DNA of 64,000 nt, from positions 1-64,000 of the forward strand of contig JBHJNQ010000050.1 of the NCBI GenBank assembly GCA_050330635.1. The letters are read 5' to 3'. The notes under the pieces are model-generated. The model was not told the DNA's origin. It did not search any database and was given only the letters and a program-made list of their open reading frames with translations. Of this stretch, positions 51,069 to 59,716 are shown piece by piece (position 1 is the stretch's first letter; the number at the start of each line of letters is the position of its first letter). Both the position numbers and the translations under genes were made by a program. Source of the stretch: CADEDH01 sp050330635. Lineage in GTDB: Bacteria; Actinomycetota; Acidimicrobiia; Acidimicrobiales; SZUA-35.

Positions 51069-51998
51069 GTGTCGAGCCGTCAGCTGATCGTGCTGGGAAC
51101 GGCGTCCCAGGCGCCGACCCGCTACCGGAGCCACAACGCCTACGCCCTGCGGTGGGACGACCAGCTCGTGCTGTTCGACCCGGGAGAGGGGACCCAGCGC
51201 CAGTGCGCCCTGGCCGGGGTGGCCATCGCCCGGGCCACCGCAGTGTGCATCACCCACTTCCACGGCGACCACTGTCTCGGCCTGCCCGGCGTCATCCAGC
51301 GCCGCTCCCTCGACCGTTGGTCGTCGCCCGAGGGGTTGGGCGAGTTGCCGGTGTTCCATCCCGGGGCCGACGGCGACTACTTCGAACGGCTCCGCCGCGC
51401 CAGCATCTTCCACGACGGTAGTCATGTGGTCGGCCGGCCCGTCACCGAAGCGGGACCCGTGGCCGAGCTGGGTTCGCGGCTGCGGTTGTCGGCCCAGTGG
51501 CTCGATCACCGGGTGACCACGATCGGCTACCGGCTCGACGAGCCCGACGGCCGCGGTCTGGACAAGGCCCGGCTGGAGGCCCGGGGGATCACCGGGCCGG
51601 ACGTGGGGCGCCTCGTCGACGAGGGCCGGCTGGAGACCCCGGACGGCACGGTCGGGATCGACGAGGTCAGCGAGCCGCGTCCAGGACAGTCGATGGCGTT
51701 CGTGATGGACACCCGTCCGTGCGACGGGGCCGAGCGGCTGGCCGACGGCGTGGACCTGCTGGTGTGCGAGTCGACGTTCCTCCACGCCGACGTCGAGCTG
51801 GCCGACCGCTACCGTCACCTGACGGCCCGCCAAGCCGCTGAGCTGGCCCGCCGAGCCGGGGCCCGGCGCCTCGTCGTCGGTCATTTCTCGTCGCGCTATC
51901 CCGACAACGCCGCATTCGCCGCCGAGGCGTCGGCCGTCCACGACGACGTGATAGCGGCCGAGGACCTGCTGACCGTCGACGTCCCACCCCGGCCCTGA
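51069..51998 (+). CDS. rnz: Ribonuclease Z
   Basis: RNase Z cuts the 3' trailer from tRNA precursors lacking an encoded CCA, which fits the CCA-less tRNA-Gln in this window. The 309-residue metallo-beta-lactamase-fold protein has the zinc motif CITHFHGDHCLGLPG, an Asp in MDTRPCDG, the ESTFLHAD segment and GHFSSRY. The GTG start at 51069 is divergent from zwf. It converges on the MFS gene with a 24-nt gap. Confidence 0.92.
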   Translation: MSSRQLIVLGTASQAPTRYRSHNAYALRWDDQLVLFDPGEGTQRQCALAGVAIARATAVCITHFHGDHCLGLPGVIQRRSLDRWSSPEGLGELPVFHPGADGDYFERLRRASIFHDGSHVVGRPVTEAGPVAELGSRLRLSAQWLDHRVTTIGYRLDEPDGRGLDKARLEARGITGPDVGRLVDEGRLETPDGTVGIDEVSEPRPGQSMAFVMDTRPCDGAERLADGVDLLVCESTFLHADVELADRYRHLTARQAAELARRAGARRLVVGHFSSRYPDNAAFAAEASAVHDDVIAAEDLLTVDVPPRP

Positions 51999-52022
51999 CG
52001 GCCGGAGCGGGGCGGGGCGAGG

Positions 52023-53318
52023 TCAGCCGATCGGCGCCGGGGTTTGCAGGCGATGACGGTAGTAGCTGAGCACGACGATCATGCCCGAGGCCGCGATCCC
52101 GATCATCGACAGGATGTGGAACCCGGCCATCGTGAACACGAGCCCCGAGGCCAGGGCGCCGGCCCCGCTGGCGAAACTGGTGAAGAAGTCGGCCGCCCCC
52201 TGGGCCGATACCTGCGTCCCGGCGGGGACCGAGTCGGTCAGCAGGGCGCTGGAGCCGACCATGCCGAAGCTCCAGCCCAGGCCGAGGAGGAACAGGCCGG
52301 GGAACATGAGGACGTGCGGCGCCTCCCCGGCGAGCGCGGTGAGGATCGTGCTCATCACCAACAGGCCACCCCCGAGGAGCAGGGTGGGAATCCGGCCCAG
52401 GCGGTCGGATGACCAGCCGGCGATCGGGGCGAAGGCGAACATGCCGGCGGTGTGGACCGACAGGATCCATCCGATCGTGCCCAGGCCGTGGCCGTGGGCG
52501 TCCATGTGGAGGGGCGTCATGGCCATCACCATCACCATCACCGCCTGCGACACGAGCAGACCGAGGGCCGCCAGCTGGGCCAGGGGCTCGGCCATGATGG
52601 CCCGCACCCCCTCGCCCAGTCCCCCCTTGGGGGCGTTGGCGGCCCGCAGCCCGCCGGAGATCACGAGCGGGTCGGGCCGCAGGAGTACGGCGATGGTGAG
52701 CGCGGCCACGGAGAAGAAGCCGATGGCGAGGATGAACGGGCCCACCAGCTCGTCGAGACCCATCGACTCGGCCAGGCGGCCCGACATGCCGACCAGGGCG
52801 GGGCCGCCGACGGCGCCCACGGTCGAGGCGAACACGACATAGCTGATGGCCTTGCCCCGACCGGTGGGCAGGGCCAGGTCGGCGGCGGCGTACCGGCTCA
52901 GGTTGGTCGCTCCCTGACCGACACCGATGAGGGCCACCCCAACCAGGTAGACGACCAGGTTCAACCGCTGCCCCCCGACAAGGGCCACCAGTGCCCCACC
53001 GGCGGCGACGGCCAGGCCGATGGTGAGGCCGGGCCGGCGGCCCCGTCGGCTCATCAGGTTCGACAGCATCGAGGCGCTGACGGCGGTACCGATGGTCACG
53101 GCGGCGGTCGACGCCCCCGCCCAGGTGCCGCTGCCCAGGATCTCCTGGACGAGCAGGGCCGCCACCGCGAACACGATCGTCATACCGGCCCGACCGACGG
53201 TCGACGAGGCGAACAGCACACCGAGGGTCCGCCGCTGGATGGCGGCCCGCTCGACCTCGTCGAGGGCGCTGGGGTCCGGGTCGGGGGCGACCGTATCGGT
53301 CGGATCGTCGATGGTCAC
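52023..53318 (-). CDS. MFS transporter
   Basis: The 431-residue protein has about 12 predicted membrane helices and the major facilitator motif after helix 2 (SNLMSRRGRRPGLTIG) with a related loop in the second half (GWSSDRLGRIPTLLLGG). A Met/His-rich segment (MVMVMAMTPLHMDAHGHGLG) is in the loop near helix 7. It is probably a proton-coupled exporter. Substrate unknown. The GTG at 53318 fits the length; the longer upstream frame has no support. It is 49 nt downstream of the CoxL-type gene but functionally unlinked as far as can be seen. Confidence 0.85.
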   Translation of the reverse strand: MTIDDPTDTVAPDPDPSALDEVERAAIQRRTLGVLFASSTVGRAGMTIVFAVAALLVQEILGSGTWAGASTAAVTIGTAVSASMLSNLMSRRGRRPGLTIGLAVAAGGALVALVGGQRLNLVVYLVGVALIGVGQGATNLSRYAAADLALPTGRGKAISYVVFASTVGAVGGPALVGMSGRLAESMGLDELVGPFILAIGFFSVAALTIAVLLRPDPLVISGGLRAANAPKGGLGEGVRAIMAEPLAQLAALGLLVSQAVMVMVMAMTPLHMDAHGHGLGTIGWILSVHTAGMFAFAPIAGWSSDRLGRIPTLLLGGGLLVMSTILTALAGEAPHVLMFPGLFLLGLGWSFGMVGSSALLTDSVPAGTQVSAQGAADFFTSFASGAGALASGLVFTMAGFHILSMIGIAASGMIVVLSYYRHRLQTPAPIG

Positions 53319-53367
53319 CGTTCCAGCTTGGAGCTCGTCCGGATGCCCGTCTATTTCGCAGCGTCCG

Positions 53368-55749
53368 TCAGCGGCGTAGCGCCGGGCCGCCGGCTCCGAC
53401 CGCTTCCAGGGCGGCCCACACCCGCTGGGGGGTGAGGGGCAGGTCGATGTGGCGGACACCCCGGTCGGCCAGGGCATCGACGACGGCGTTCTGGATGGCG
53501 GGGACGGTGCCGATGCAGCCCGACTCGGCGATGCCCTTGAACCCCGACGGGTTGTTCGGGGTGGGGGTCTGGGTCACCTGGCACTCGAACGACGGCATGT
53601 CGGCCGCCGACGGGAAGCAGTAGTCGAGGAAGTTGGCGGTGACCGGGTTGCCGTCGTCGTCGTAGCGGAACTCCTCGAACAGGGCTTGACCGATCCCCTG
53701 GCCGAGGGCGCCGTGGATCTGGCCGAACACGATCATGGGGTTGATGACGATGCCGGCATCGTCGACGGTCACCAACCGGTCGAGGGTGACGTCGCCGGTC
53801 TCGGTGTCGACCGTGACCACCGCGGCGTAGGCCCCGTAGGGCACGGTCGGCCCGTCGCCGAGGAAATCCGACTCGCATTTGAGGACGAAGTCGTCGGCCC
53901 GGTCGTCGGTGGCGGCCAGGTCGGCGGCGATCTCGGCCCAACCGACGGTGGAGGCCCCGGGGGCGCCCGCCACGTGGAAGCGGGCGGCGCCGACGTCGAG
54001 GACGATGTCGTCGACTGCGGCCTCCAGCAGGTCGGCGGCCCGGGTCCGGGCCAGCTCCACCAGTTCGTCGGTGGCCTCGATGACGGCCGAACCGGCCCGC
54101 TGGGCCGAGCGGGAGCCGCCGGTGATGCCGCCCCTCGGCACCACGTCGGTGTCGCCGTGGACGATCTCGATCCGGTCGACGGGGACGCCGGTCCGCTCCG
54201 CCACCAGCATGGCCCACGTGGTGTGGTGACCCTGACCGTAGGGCGACGATCCGGTCAGGACCCGGAGCGACCCATCGTGGCGCAGCTCCAACGACCCGTA
54301 CTCCGAGTTGGGGATGCCGGCCGTGCGGTCGATGAAGACCGAGAGGCCGATGCCGATCTGGTGGGTGTCGCCGGCGGCCCGCCGGCGGGCCTGCTCGGCC
54401 CGCACGGCGTCGTAGCTGACGGCGTCGACGACGAGCTCGAGGGCCTCGGTGTAGTCGCCGGAGTCGTAGATGAGGCCGGTGGGGTTGGTCCAGGGGAGGT
54501 CGTCGGCGCTGAGGAGGTTGCGACGCCGGACCTCGAGCGGATCCATGCCGATCTCGGCCGCGAACAGGTCGACGGCCCGGTCGATCATCGACCCTGCCTC
54601 GGGACGGCCAGCCCCCCGGTAGGCCACGATGGGGGTGGTGTTGGTGACGACCCCGCTGATTCGCCAGTGGACCTGGCCGATGGTGCCGTAGGGGCCGGGC
54701 ATGATCATGCCGGTGTTGCGGGCCAGGGCGGCGGGCGCGACCGGGTAGGCACCACAGTCGGCGACGAGGTGCACGTCGAGGGCCCTGATGGTGCCGTCGC
54801 GGTCACCGCCGATGGTGACGTGCTGGCGTTGGGCCCGGGAGTGACCGAGGCCGACCATGTCGGCGGTCCGGTCCGGCACCCACCGCACCAGGGCCCCCAC
54901 CCGCCGGGCCAGGAACGGGAGCAGGAGGTCTTCGGGGTAGAACCGGGCCTTGGCCCCGAAGCTGCCGCCGACGTCGGCGGTGACCACCCGCACGTCGGCC
55001 GGGTCGAGGCCGTAGTACTCGGCGAGGCCGTTGCGGATCGGGTGCACGCCCTGGCACGAGGCGTAGTGGAGAAGGCGGCCGTCGTCGGTCCACACCGAGG
55101 CCGCGGTCCGGGTCTCCAGGGGGCAGGGCGCCACCCGGGCCACGTCGAGGAGCTGCTCGACCACGACGTCGCACTGGCTGAAGTCGCTCGGCTGGCGCTC
55201 CCCCGGCCCGGTGGCGGTCACCACCACGTTGGAGTCGGTGGTGTCGGGGAACAGCAGCGTCTCGGCCGTGAGGGCCGCCTCGGGATCGACGACGGCCGGG
55301 AGGGGGTCGTAGTCGATCTCGACGAGCTCGGCGGCGTCGGCCGCCGCCTCCTCGGACGTGGCCACGATGGCCACGACCGGCTCGCCGACGAAGCGCACCC
55401 GTTCGGTGGCCAGCACCGGTCGAGGGGTGGCGTCGCCCAGGCCGGGGAAGAGACCGAGGTCGACGTCGTGACCGGTGACGACATCGACCACCCCCGGGCT
55501 GGCCTTCGCCCCCTCGACGTCGATGCGGGTGAGCACGGCGTGGGCGTGGATCGAGGTCACGAAGTGGGCGACGAGCGCCCCCTCGAGATGGAGGTTGGGC
55601 ACGAAGGTGGTGCGGCCGGTCAGGAGGTGCTCGTCTTCCACTCGGCGCACCGACCGTCCCAGCAGTGGGCTGTCGAGGGTGAGCGCCGTCGACGAGAGCG
55701 ACGGGCTGGCCCAGTCGGCGAGCGGATGCTGTCCGGCCACGTTGGTCAT
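53368..55749 (-). CDS. Stand-alone molybdenum hydroxylase large subunit (CoxL form II type)
   Basis: The 793-residue protein is a xanthine oxidase/aldehyde oxidase family Mo-binding subunit. An N-terminal a/b domain (about 30-165, LGRSVRRVEDEHLLTG) is followed by the two Mo-binding domains, with GGSFGAKARFYPED, the AYRGAGR motif at residues 376-382, GQGHHTTWAM and the late catalytic-Glu region KGIAESGCIG. AYRGAGR is the form II CoxL-like signature; true form I CO dehydrogenase has AYRCSFR. The medium (FAD) and small (2Fe-2S) subunit genes that usually flank it are absent. TAGGGT lies 7 nt before the ATG. The frame stays open far upstream across guaC-like DNA, which is not coding. Confidence 0.9.
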   Translation of the reverse strand: MTNVAGQHPLADWASPSLSSTALTLDSPLLGRSVRRVEDEHLLTGRTTFVPNLHLEGALVAHFVTSIHAHAVLTRIDVEGAKASPGVVDVVTGHDVDLGLFPGLGDATPRPVLATERVRFVGEPVVAIVATSEEAAADAAELVEIDYDPLPAVVDPEAALTAETLLFPDTTDSNVVVTATGPGERQPSDFSQCDVVVEQLLDVARVAPCPLETRTAASVWTDDGRLLHYASCQGVHPIRNGLAEYYGLDPADVRVVTADVGGSFGAKARFYPEDLLLPFLARRVGALVRWVPDRTADMVGLGHSRAQRQHVTIGGDRDGTIRALDVHLVADCGAYPVAPAALARNTGMIMPGPYGTIGQVHWRISGVVTNTTPIVAYRGAGRPEAGSMIDRAVDLFAAEIGMDPLEVRRRNLLSADDLPWTNPTGLIYDSGDYTEALELVVDAVSYDAVRAEQARRRAAGDTHQIGIGLSVFIDRTAGIPNSEYGSLELRHDGSLRVLTGSSPYGQGHHTTWAMLVAERTGVPVDRIEIVHGDTDVVPRGGITGGSRSAQRAGSAVIEATDELVELARTRAADLLEAAVDDIVLDVGAARFHVAGAPGASTVGWAEIAADLAATDDRADDFVLKCESDFLGDGPTVPYGAYAAVVTVDTETGDVTLDRLVTVDDAGIVINPMIVFGQIHGALGQGIGQALFEEFRYDDDGNPVTANFLDYCFPSAADMPSFECQVTQTPTPNNPSGFKGIAESGCIGTVPAIQNAVVDALADRGVRHIDLPLTPQRVWAALEAVGAGGPALRR

Positions 55750-55756
55750 GGAGCCG

Positions 55757-55762
55757 ACCCTA
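55757..55762 (-). promoter_or_regulatory. -10 element of the CoxL-type gene
   Basis: TAGGGT on the minus strand ends 7 nt before the start codon, so the CoxL-type gene appears to have its own leaderless promoter. Confidence 0.5.
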
Positions 55763-55817
55763 CAGTGCCTCGACGACGGCGCGCCCACCCCTCCGGGAGG
55801 GGCCTGACCTGGCCGGA

Positions 55818-56909
55818 TCAGGCGTCGGCGAGGGTGGCGTGTGGCTTGTTCTCCCGCACGCCGGCGTTGGTGACCCGGATGAACTCGGCCTTGTCCCAGA
55901 ACTCGGCGATCGTACGGGCGTCGCTGTAGCTCATGCCGGAACGAAGCCCGGCCAGCAGGTTGCCCACCAACTTGGTCACCGAACCACGGTAGGGCACGGT
56001 GCCCTCCACCCCCTCGGGGGCCCGCTGCTCGAAGTACTCCTCGTCGATGTCCTCGCCGGCCCTGACCGCCCGGGCCACGAGGGCCTCGAACGAGGCCATG
56101 CCCCTGACCCGCTTGACCAGACCCCGGCTCGACTGCTCGACGTCGCCCGGGGATTCCTTGGTACCGGCGAAGATGCTCCCGACCATGACGGTGCTGGCCC
56201 CGGCCCCGAGGGCCTTGGCGATGTCGCCCGCGGTCCGGATCCCACCGTCGGCGATGACCGGCACCCGGACGCCGTCGGCGTTGACGAGGCCGGCACAGTC
56301 GGCGATGGCGGTGAGCTGGGGGACGCCGACACCGGCGACGAGCCGGGTGGTGCACACCCCGCCGGGGCCGACCCCGACCTTGATGGCGTCGGCACCGGCC
56401 TCGACGAGCTGCTCGGCCCCGGGGCGGGTGGCCACGTTGCCCGCCACGACGTCGACATCGACGAACTTGTCCTTGATCTCCCGCACCGTCTCGATGGCGT
56501 GGTCGGCGTGGCCATGAGCGATGTCGAGCACGATCACGTCGGCCCCGGCCTCGATGACGGCGGCGCTGCGGGCCACGGCGTCGTGGTCGGTACCGACGGC
56601 GGCACCGACCAGCGCCGGATGGCCGCCGTGTCCCTCGACCGCCTTGACCGCCCGGACCATGTCGGCTTGGAGCTCGACGGTGAGGAATCGGTGGATGATC
56701 CCGATGCCCCCCAGCCGGGCCATGGCGATCGCCATCTCCGTCTCGCAGACGGTGTCCATGTTGGCGGCCACGATGGGGATGGCGAGAGGGACACGACGAC
56801 TGAACCGGGTCTCGACCGAGATGTCCCGCCGGGACCGGATGCTGGATCGCTGCGGCACCAGGAGGACATCGTCGAAGGTCAGACCGAGTCTGATGGAGTT
56901 GAGGTTCAC
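55818..56909 (-). CDS. Probable GMP reductase (IMPDH/GMPR family, no CBS domains)
   Basis: The 363-residue TIM-barrel protein has the family loop GVGPGGVCTTR with Cys186 and Thr188, and LTFDDVLLVPQ at the N terminus. The CBS pair that normally interrupts IMPDH is missing, and the length is that of GMP reductase. In the flap, IMPDH has an Arg-Tyr pair (DRYF), whereas here it is Glu292-Tyr293 (EEYF), resembling the Glu of GMP reductases. GMP reductase converts GMP to IMP with NADPH. Genome annotation may call it IMP dehydrogenase. GTG start, with TAGACT 8 nt upstream. It is downstream of recA. Confidence 0.7.
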   Translation of the reverse strand: MNLNSIRLGLTFDDVLLVPQRSSIRSRRDISVETRFSRRVPLAIPIVAANMDTVCETEMAIAMARLGGIGIIHRFLTVELQADMVRAVKAVEGHGGHPALVGAAVGTDHDAVARSAAVIEAGADVIVLDIAHGHADHAIETVREIKDKFVDVDVVAGNVATRPGAEQLVEAGADAIKVGVGPGGVCTTRLVAGVGVPQLTAIADCAGLVNADGVRVPVIADGGIRTAGDIAKALGAGASTVMVGSIFAGTKESPGDVEQSSRGLVKRVRGMASFEALVARAVRAGEDIDEEYFEQRAPEGVEGTVPYRGSVTKLVGNLLAGLRSGMSYSDARTIAEFWDKAEFIRVTNAGVRENKPHATLADA

Positions 56910-56917
56910 GTCGGACC

Positions 56918-56923
56918 AGTCTA
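56918..56923 (-). promoter_or_regulatory. -10 element of the GMP reductase-like gene
   Basis: TAGACT on the minus strand ends 8 nt before the GTG. Confidence 0.45.
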
Positions 56924-56944
56924 CGAGGCCCGCCGGGCGGCCTC

Positions 56945-58012
56945 TCAGTCGAGGGTGATCGGCTGATCGTCGGGGTCGGCGGCATCGACGTCGGCGTTGG
57001 TATCGGCATCGCCACCGGCATCGCCACCCGGAAGAAGACCGACCTCGCGCAGCACCCGATCCTGGATCTCCATCATCAGATCGGGGTTCTCGGCCAGGAA
57101 CTTCTTGACGTTCTCCCGGCCCTGACCGACCTGCTCGCCCTCGTAGGTGTACCAGGCCCCCGACTTCTTCACGATGTCGTGGTCGACGGCGATGTCGAGC
57201 AGCGAGCCCTCACGGCTGATGCCGTGGCCGTACATGATGTCGAACTCGGCCTGGCGGAACGGGGGCGCCACCTTGTTCTTGACGACCTTCACCCTCGTCC
57301 GGTTGCCGACGACCTCGGCCCCGTCCTTCAACGACTCGATGCGGCGGATGTCGAGCCGGACCGAGCTGTAGAACTTAAGGGCCCGCCCGCCGGGGGTGGT
57401 CTCGGGGGAGCCGAACATGACCCCGATCTTCTCCCGAAGCTGGTTGATGAAGATGCAGATGGTGGACGTGCGGTTGAGGTTGCCGGTGATCTTGCGTAGG
57501 GCCTGCGACATCAGCCGGGCCTGCAGGCCGACGTGGGTGTCGCCCATGTCGCCCTCGATCTCGGCCCGGGGGGTGAGGGCGGCCACCGAGTCGATCACGA
57601 TGACGTCGATCGAGCCCGACCGGACCAGGATGTCGGCGATCTCCAGGGCCTGCTCCCCGGTGTCGGGCTGGGAGATCAGCAGCTCGTCGACGTCGACACC
57701 GATCTTGGCGGCATAGCTCGGGTCCATGGCGTGCTCGGCGTCGATGTAGGCGCAGATGCCACCGTTGCGCTGGGCCTCGGCCACCACGTGCATGGCCAGG
57801 GTCGACTTGCCGGAGGATTCCGGGCCGAAGATCTCGACCACCCGGCCCCGGGGCAGGCCGCCGACGCCGAGGGCCAGATCGAGGGCCAGCGCACCGGTGG
57901 GGACCGTCTCCACCGTCATGTCGGAACGCTCACCCATCTTCATGACCGAGCCCTTGCCGAACTGCTTCTCGATGTTGCTCAGGGCGATATCGAGGGCTTT
58001 CTGTTTCTCCAC
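56945..58012 (-). CDS. recA: Recombinase RecA
   Basis: RecA forms filaments on single-stranded DNA, drives strand exchange and triggers LexA cleavage. The 355-residue protein has Walker A GPESSGKST, the VEIFGPE and YIDAEHAMDP segments, Walker B VIVIDSVAAL, loop L1 EGDMGDTHVGLQAR and L2 FINQLREKIGVMFGSPETTPGG. An acidic C-terminal tail (DADTNADVDAADPDDQP) is typical. The GTG start has AGGAG at 9 nt. A LexA box lies within the promoter. No recX gene follows; the next gene is a GMP reductase-like gene. Confidence 0.98.
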   Translation of the reverse strand: MEKQKALDIALSNIEKQFGKGSVMKMGERSDMTVETVPTGALALDLALGVGGLPRGRVVEIFGPESSGKSTLAMHVVAEAQRNGGICAYIDAEHAMDPSYAAKIGVDVDELLISQPDTGEQALEIADILVRSGSIDVIVIDSVAALTPRAEIEGDMGDTHVGLQARLMSQALRKITGNLNRTSTICIFINQLREKIGVMFGSPETTPGGRALKFYSSVRLDIRRIESLKDGAEVVGNRTRVKVVKNKVAPPFRQAEFDIMYGHGISREGSLLDIAVDHDIVKKSGAWYTYEGEQVGQGRENVKKFLAENPDLMMEIQDRVLREVGLLPGGDAGGDADTNADVDAADPDDQPITLD

Positions 58013-58080
58013 TGGAGTTGCTCCTGTTTCGTTCAGAACGAATGGCGGGGGACGTGACCACGACGGTAGCGATGGGCTGT

Positions 58081-58138
58081 GACAGTGCCCGGGACAGTGC
58101 CCGGGACAGTGCCCGGGAGCGCCCAGGACAGTGCCCGG
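58081..58138. repeat. 12-bp tandem repeat in the recA leader
   Basis: Three perfect copies of GACAGTGCCCGG (58081-58116), a diverged 10-bp unit (58117-58126) and one more perfect copy (58127-58138) lie between the recA promoter and its start codon. They would be transcribed in the 5' leader. Confidence 0.95.
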
Positions 58139-58168
58139 AAGGACAGGCCGCTCCGAACGGATTGCATC

Positions 58169-58197
58169 ACTGTAACTACGAACGCATGTTCGCACAA
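58169..58197 (-). promoter_or_regulatory. Promoter of recA
   Basis: On the minus strand TTGTGC (58192-58197) and TACAGT (58169-58174) are spaced exactly 17 nt. The LexA box fills the spacer. The predicted start is near 58162, giving a leader of about 150 nt. Confidence 0.7.
58180..58191. promoter_or_regulatory. LexA box of recA
   Basis: GAACGCATGTTC (plus strand), a perfect GAAC-N4-GTTC site, lies between the -10 and -35 elements of recA. Confidence 0.9.
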
Positions 58198-58217
58198 GGG
58201 TTTCGGGACGGCCCGTC

Positions 58218-58223
58218 TATGGT
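58218..58223 (+). promoter_or_regulatory. -10 element of the lipoprotein gene
   Basis: TATGGT ends 6 nt before the ATG of the lipoprotein gene, close to the divergent recA promoter. Confidence 0.5.
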
Positions 58224-58229
58224 GGCCGG

Positions 58230-58847
58230 ATGGACGGGGCACGCCAGCATCGACGGGGTGGGCGGGCGACCACCGTCGCCCTGTGCGCCCTGGCCGTGGC
58301 CCTCACCACCGTGCTCGGGGCCTGTGGTGGCGGGGACGACGAGCTGACACCGGCCGAGGCTCTCGACAAGCTGGCCGGCCGGTCCCTGTCCGAACGGGAG
58401 CGGACCGAGCGACTCGCCGTCGCCGACCTCCTGTGCGGGTTCGATGCCCGGGTCCTTCTCCACATCTGGGACCGCCTCGACCCCGGCCAGCTCGAGTTCC
58501 AGGACTGGGTCTTCGGCGAGCACTGCCCGGAGCGCCTGAACGCCTACGCCGGAGCCAGGCCCACGATCGGCACCGCCCCCACCACCACGGTCGACCGCGA
58601 CGCCACGAGCGATGGCACCGTCGACACCACCACGCCGGGGCAGGGCGGGCCCGGCGATGTCGACGCCGACGTCCTCGGCTCGATTCTGGCCGATCTCGAC
58701 ACCGCCGAACCCGACCCCGCCGAACCCGAAACCACCGAACCCGACACCACCGACACCGACACCACCGACCGAGGAACAACCGCCACCACCGACGGCGGCG
58801 TCGACGAGGGCGCCGTCAGGAGCGGAAGGGGGCCGCCACCTCGGTGA
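58230..58847 (+). CDS. Putative lipoprotein with Thr/Asp/Pro-rich tail
   Basis: The 205-residue protein has a basic n-region, a hydrophobic helix and a lipobox LGAC with Cys32, so it is exported and lipid-anchored. Residues about 40-100 form a small charged domain without a recognised family. From about 105 on it is low complexity (TTT, EPDPAEPETTEPDTTDTDTTD), like cell-wall-spanning linkers. It is divergent from recA, and its 3' end overlaps the convergent LLM gene by 32 nt. Function unknown. A LexA box between the two promoters lies about 40 nt from its start and might affect it. Confidence 0.75.
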   Translation: MDGARQHRRGGRATTVALCALAVALTTVLGACGGGDDELTPAEALDKLAGRSLSERERTERLAVADLLCGFDARVLLHIWDRLDPGQLEFQDWVFGEHCPERLNAYAGARPTIGTAPTTTVDRDATSDGTVDTTTPGQGGPGDVDADVLGSILADLDTAEPDPAEPETTEPDTTDTDTTDRGTTATTDGGVDEGAVRSGRGPPPR

Positions 58848-59712
58848 TGAACCGCTCCCCCACGTCCCGGGCGGACGGCCCGAGGTTGAAGTCGGGCACG
58901 ATGACCTCGTCGACCCCGATGTCGGCGAAGGCCGCAAGCTGCTCATGCAGCTGCGCCGGGGTGCCGATCAGGGCAGGGCGGCCGATGTCGCGGCTGCGTC
59001 GCTCCGCCGCCTGGTCGTCGGTGTCGCACAGGAACAACAGCGCCACCGCAGACCGCTGGATCTCGGCGGGATCGCGTCCCTCGTCCTCGCAGTGCTTGTC
59101 GAGCACCGCCGACTTCTGGGCCATGATCTCCGGGTCGGACCAGACGTTCCACTCGTCGGCGTGGCGGGCCACCAGCCGTAACGTCTTGCGTTCCCCGCCG
59201 CCCCCGATCAGGATCGGAAGGGGGCCGACGGGCTTGGGCTCGAGGGGCGCCTCCACCAGGTTATAGCGGTCGCCGTCGAAGGTCGTGCGGGGGTCGCGGC
59301 GAAGGCAGCGCAGGACCTGCAGGGCCTCCTCCAGCCGCTCGAAGCGGTCGCTGAACGTGCCATACTCGAGGCCGTAGGCGACGTGTTCGTTCTCCTGCCA
59401 CCCGGCGCCGATCCCGAGCACGATCCGACCCCCGGAGATGTGGTCGGCGGTGACGGCCTGCTTGGCCAGCACCGCAGGGTGGCGGTAGGTGTTGCCGCAC
59501 ACCAGAGGGCCGAGGCGTGCCCGCTCGGTCACTGCGGCCAGCGCCGACAGGATGGCCCACGCCTCGTGCATGGGTCCAGCCCCGTCGCCGGTGGACGGCA
59601 TGAAGTGGTCGGCGATCCACAGGCCGTCGTAGCCGACGCTCTCGGCCCACCGGCCCCGGTCGAGGATCTCGTCGGTCGGATGACCGTTGCCGATCCAGAA
59701 GGAGAACCTCAT
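58816..59712 (-). CDS. LLM-class F420-dependent oxidoreductase
   Basis: The 298-residue protein is a luciferase-like TIM barrel of the F420-dependent type: FSFWIGNGHP, the GYDGLWIADHF segment, ARLGPLVCGNTYRHPAVLAKQAVT and SGGRIVLGIGAGWQENEHVAYGLE, plus PLPILIGGGGERKTLRL. Substrate unknown. F420 is typical of Actinobacteria but FMN cannot be excluded by eye. It begins 4 nt downstream of ilvE and is probably co-transcribed. No F420 biosynthesis gene is in the window. Confidence 0.88.
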   Translation of the reverse strand: MRFSFWIGNGHPTDEILDRGRWAESVGYDGLWIADHFMPSTGDGAGPMHEAWAILSALAAVTERARLGPLVCGNTYRHPAVLAKQAVTADHISGGRIVLGIGAGWQENEHVAYGLEYGTFSDRFERLEEALQVLRCLRRDPRTTFDGDRYNLVEAPLEPKPVGPLPILIGGGGERKTLRLVARHADEWNVWSDPEIMAQKSAVLDKHCEDEGRDPAEIQRSAVALLFLCDTDDQAAERRSRDIGRPALIGTPAQLHEQLAAFADIGVDEVIVPDFNLGPSARDVGERFITEVAAPFRS

Positions 59713-59716
59713 CGTC

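Noticed and set aside
55750..57027. Upstream continuation of the CoxL-type frame across the GMP reductase-like gene
   Set aside because: The translation there is Arg/Gly-rich noise, while the GMP reductase-like gene is clear in another frame. The true start at 55749 has a -10 hexamer.
58081..58138. CRISPR or iteron interpretation of the recA leader repeat
   Set aside because: No spacers and no replication gene; it is a short tandem repeat in a 5' leader.
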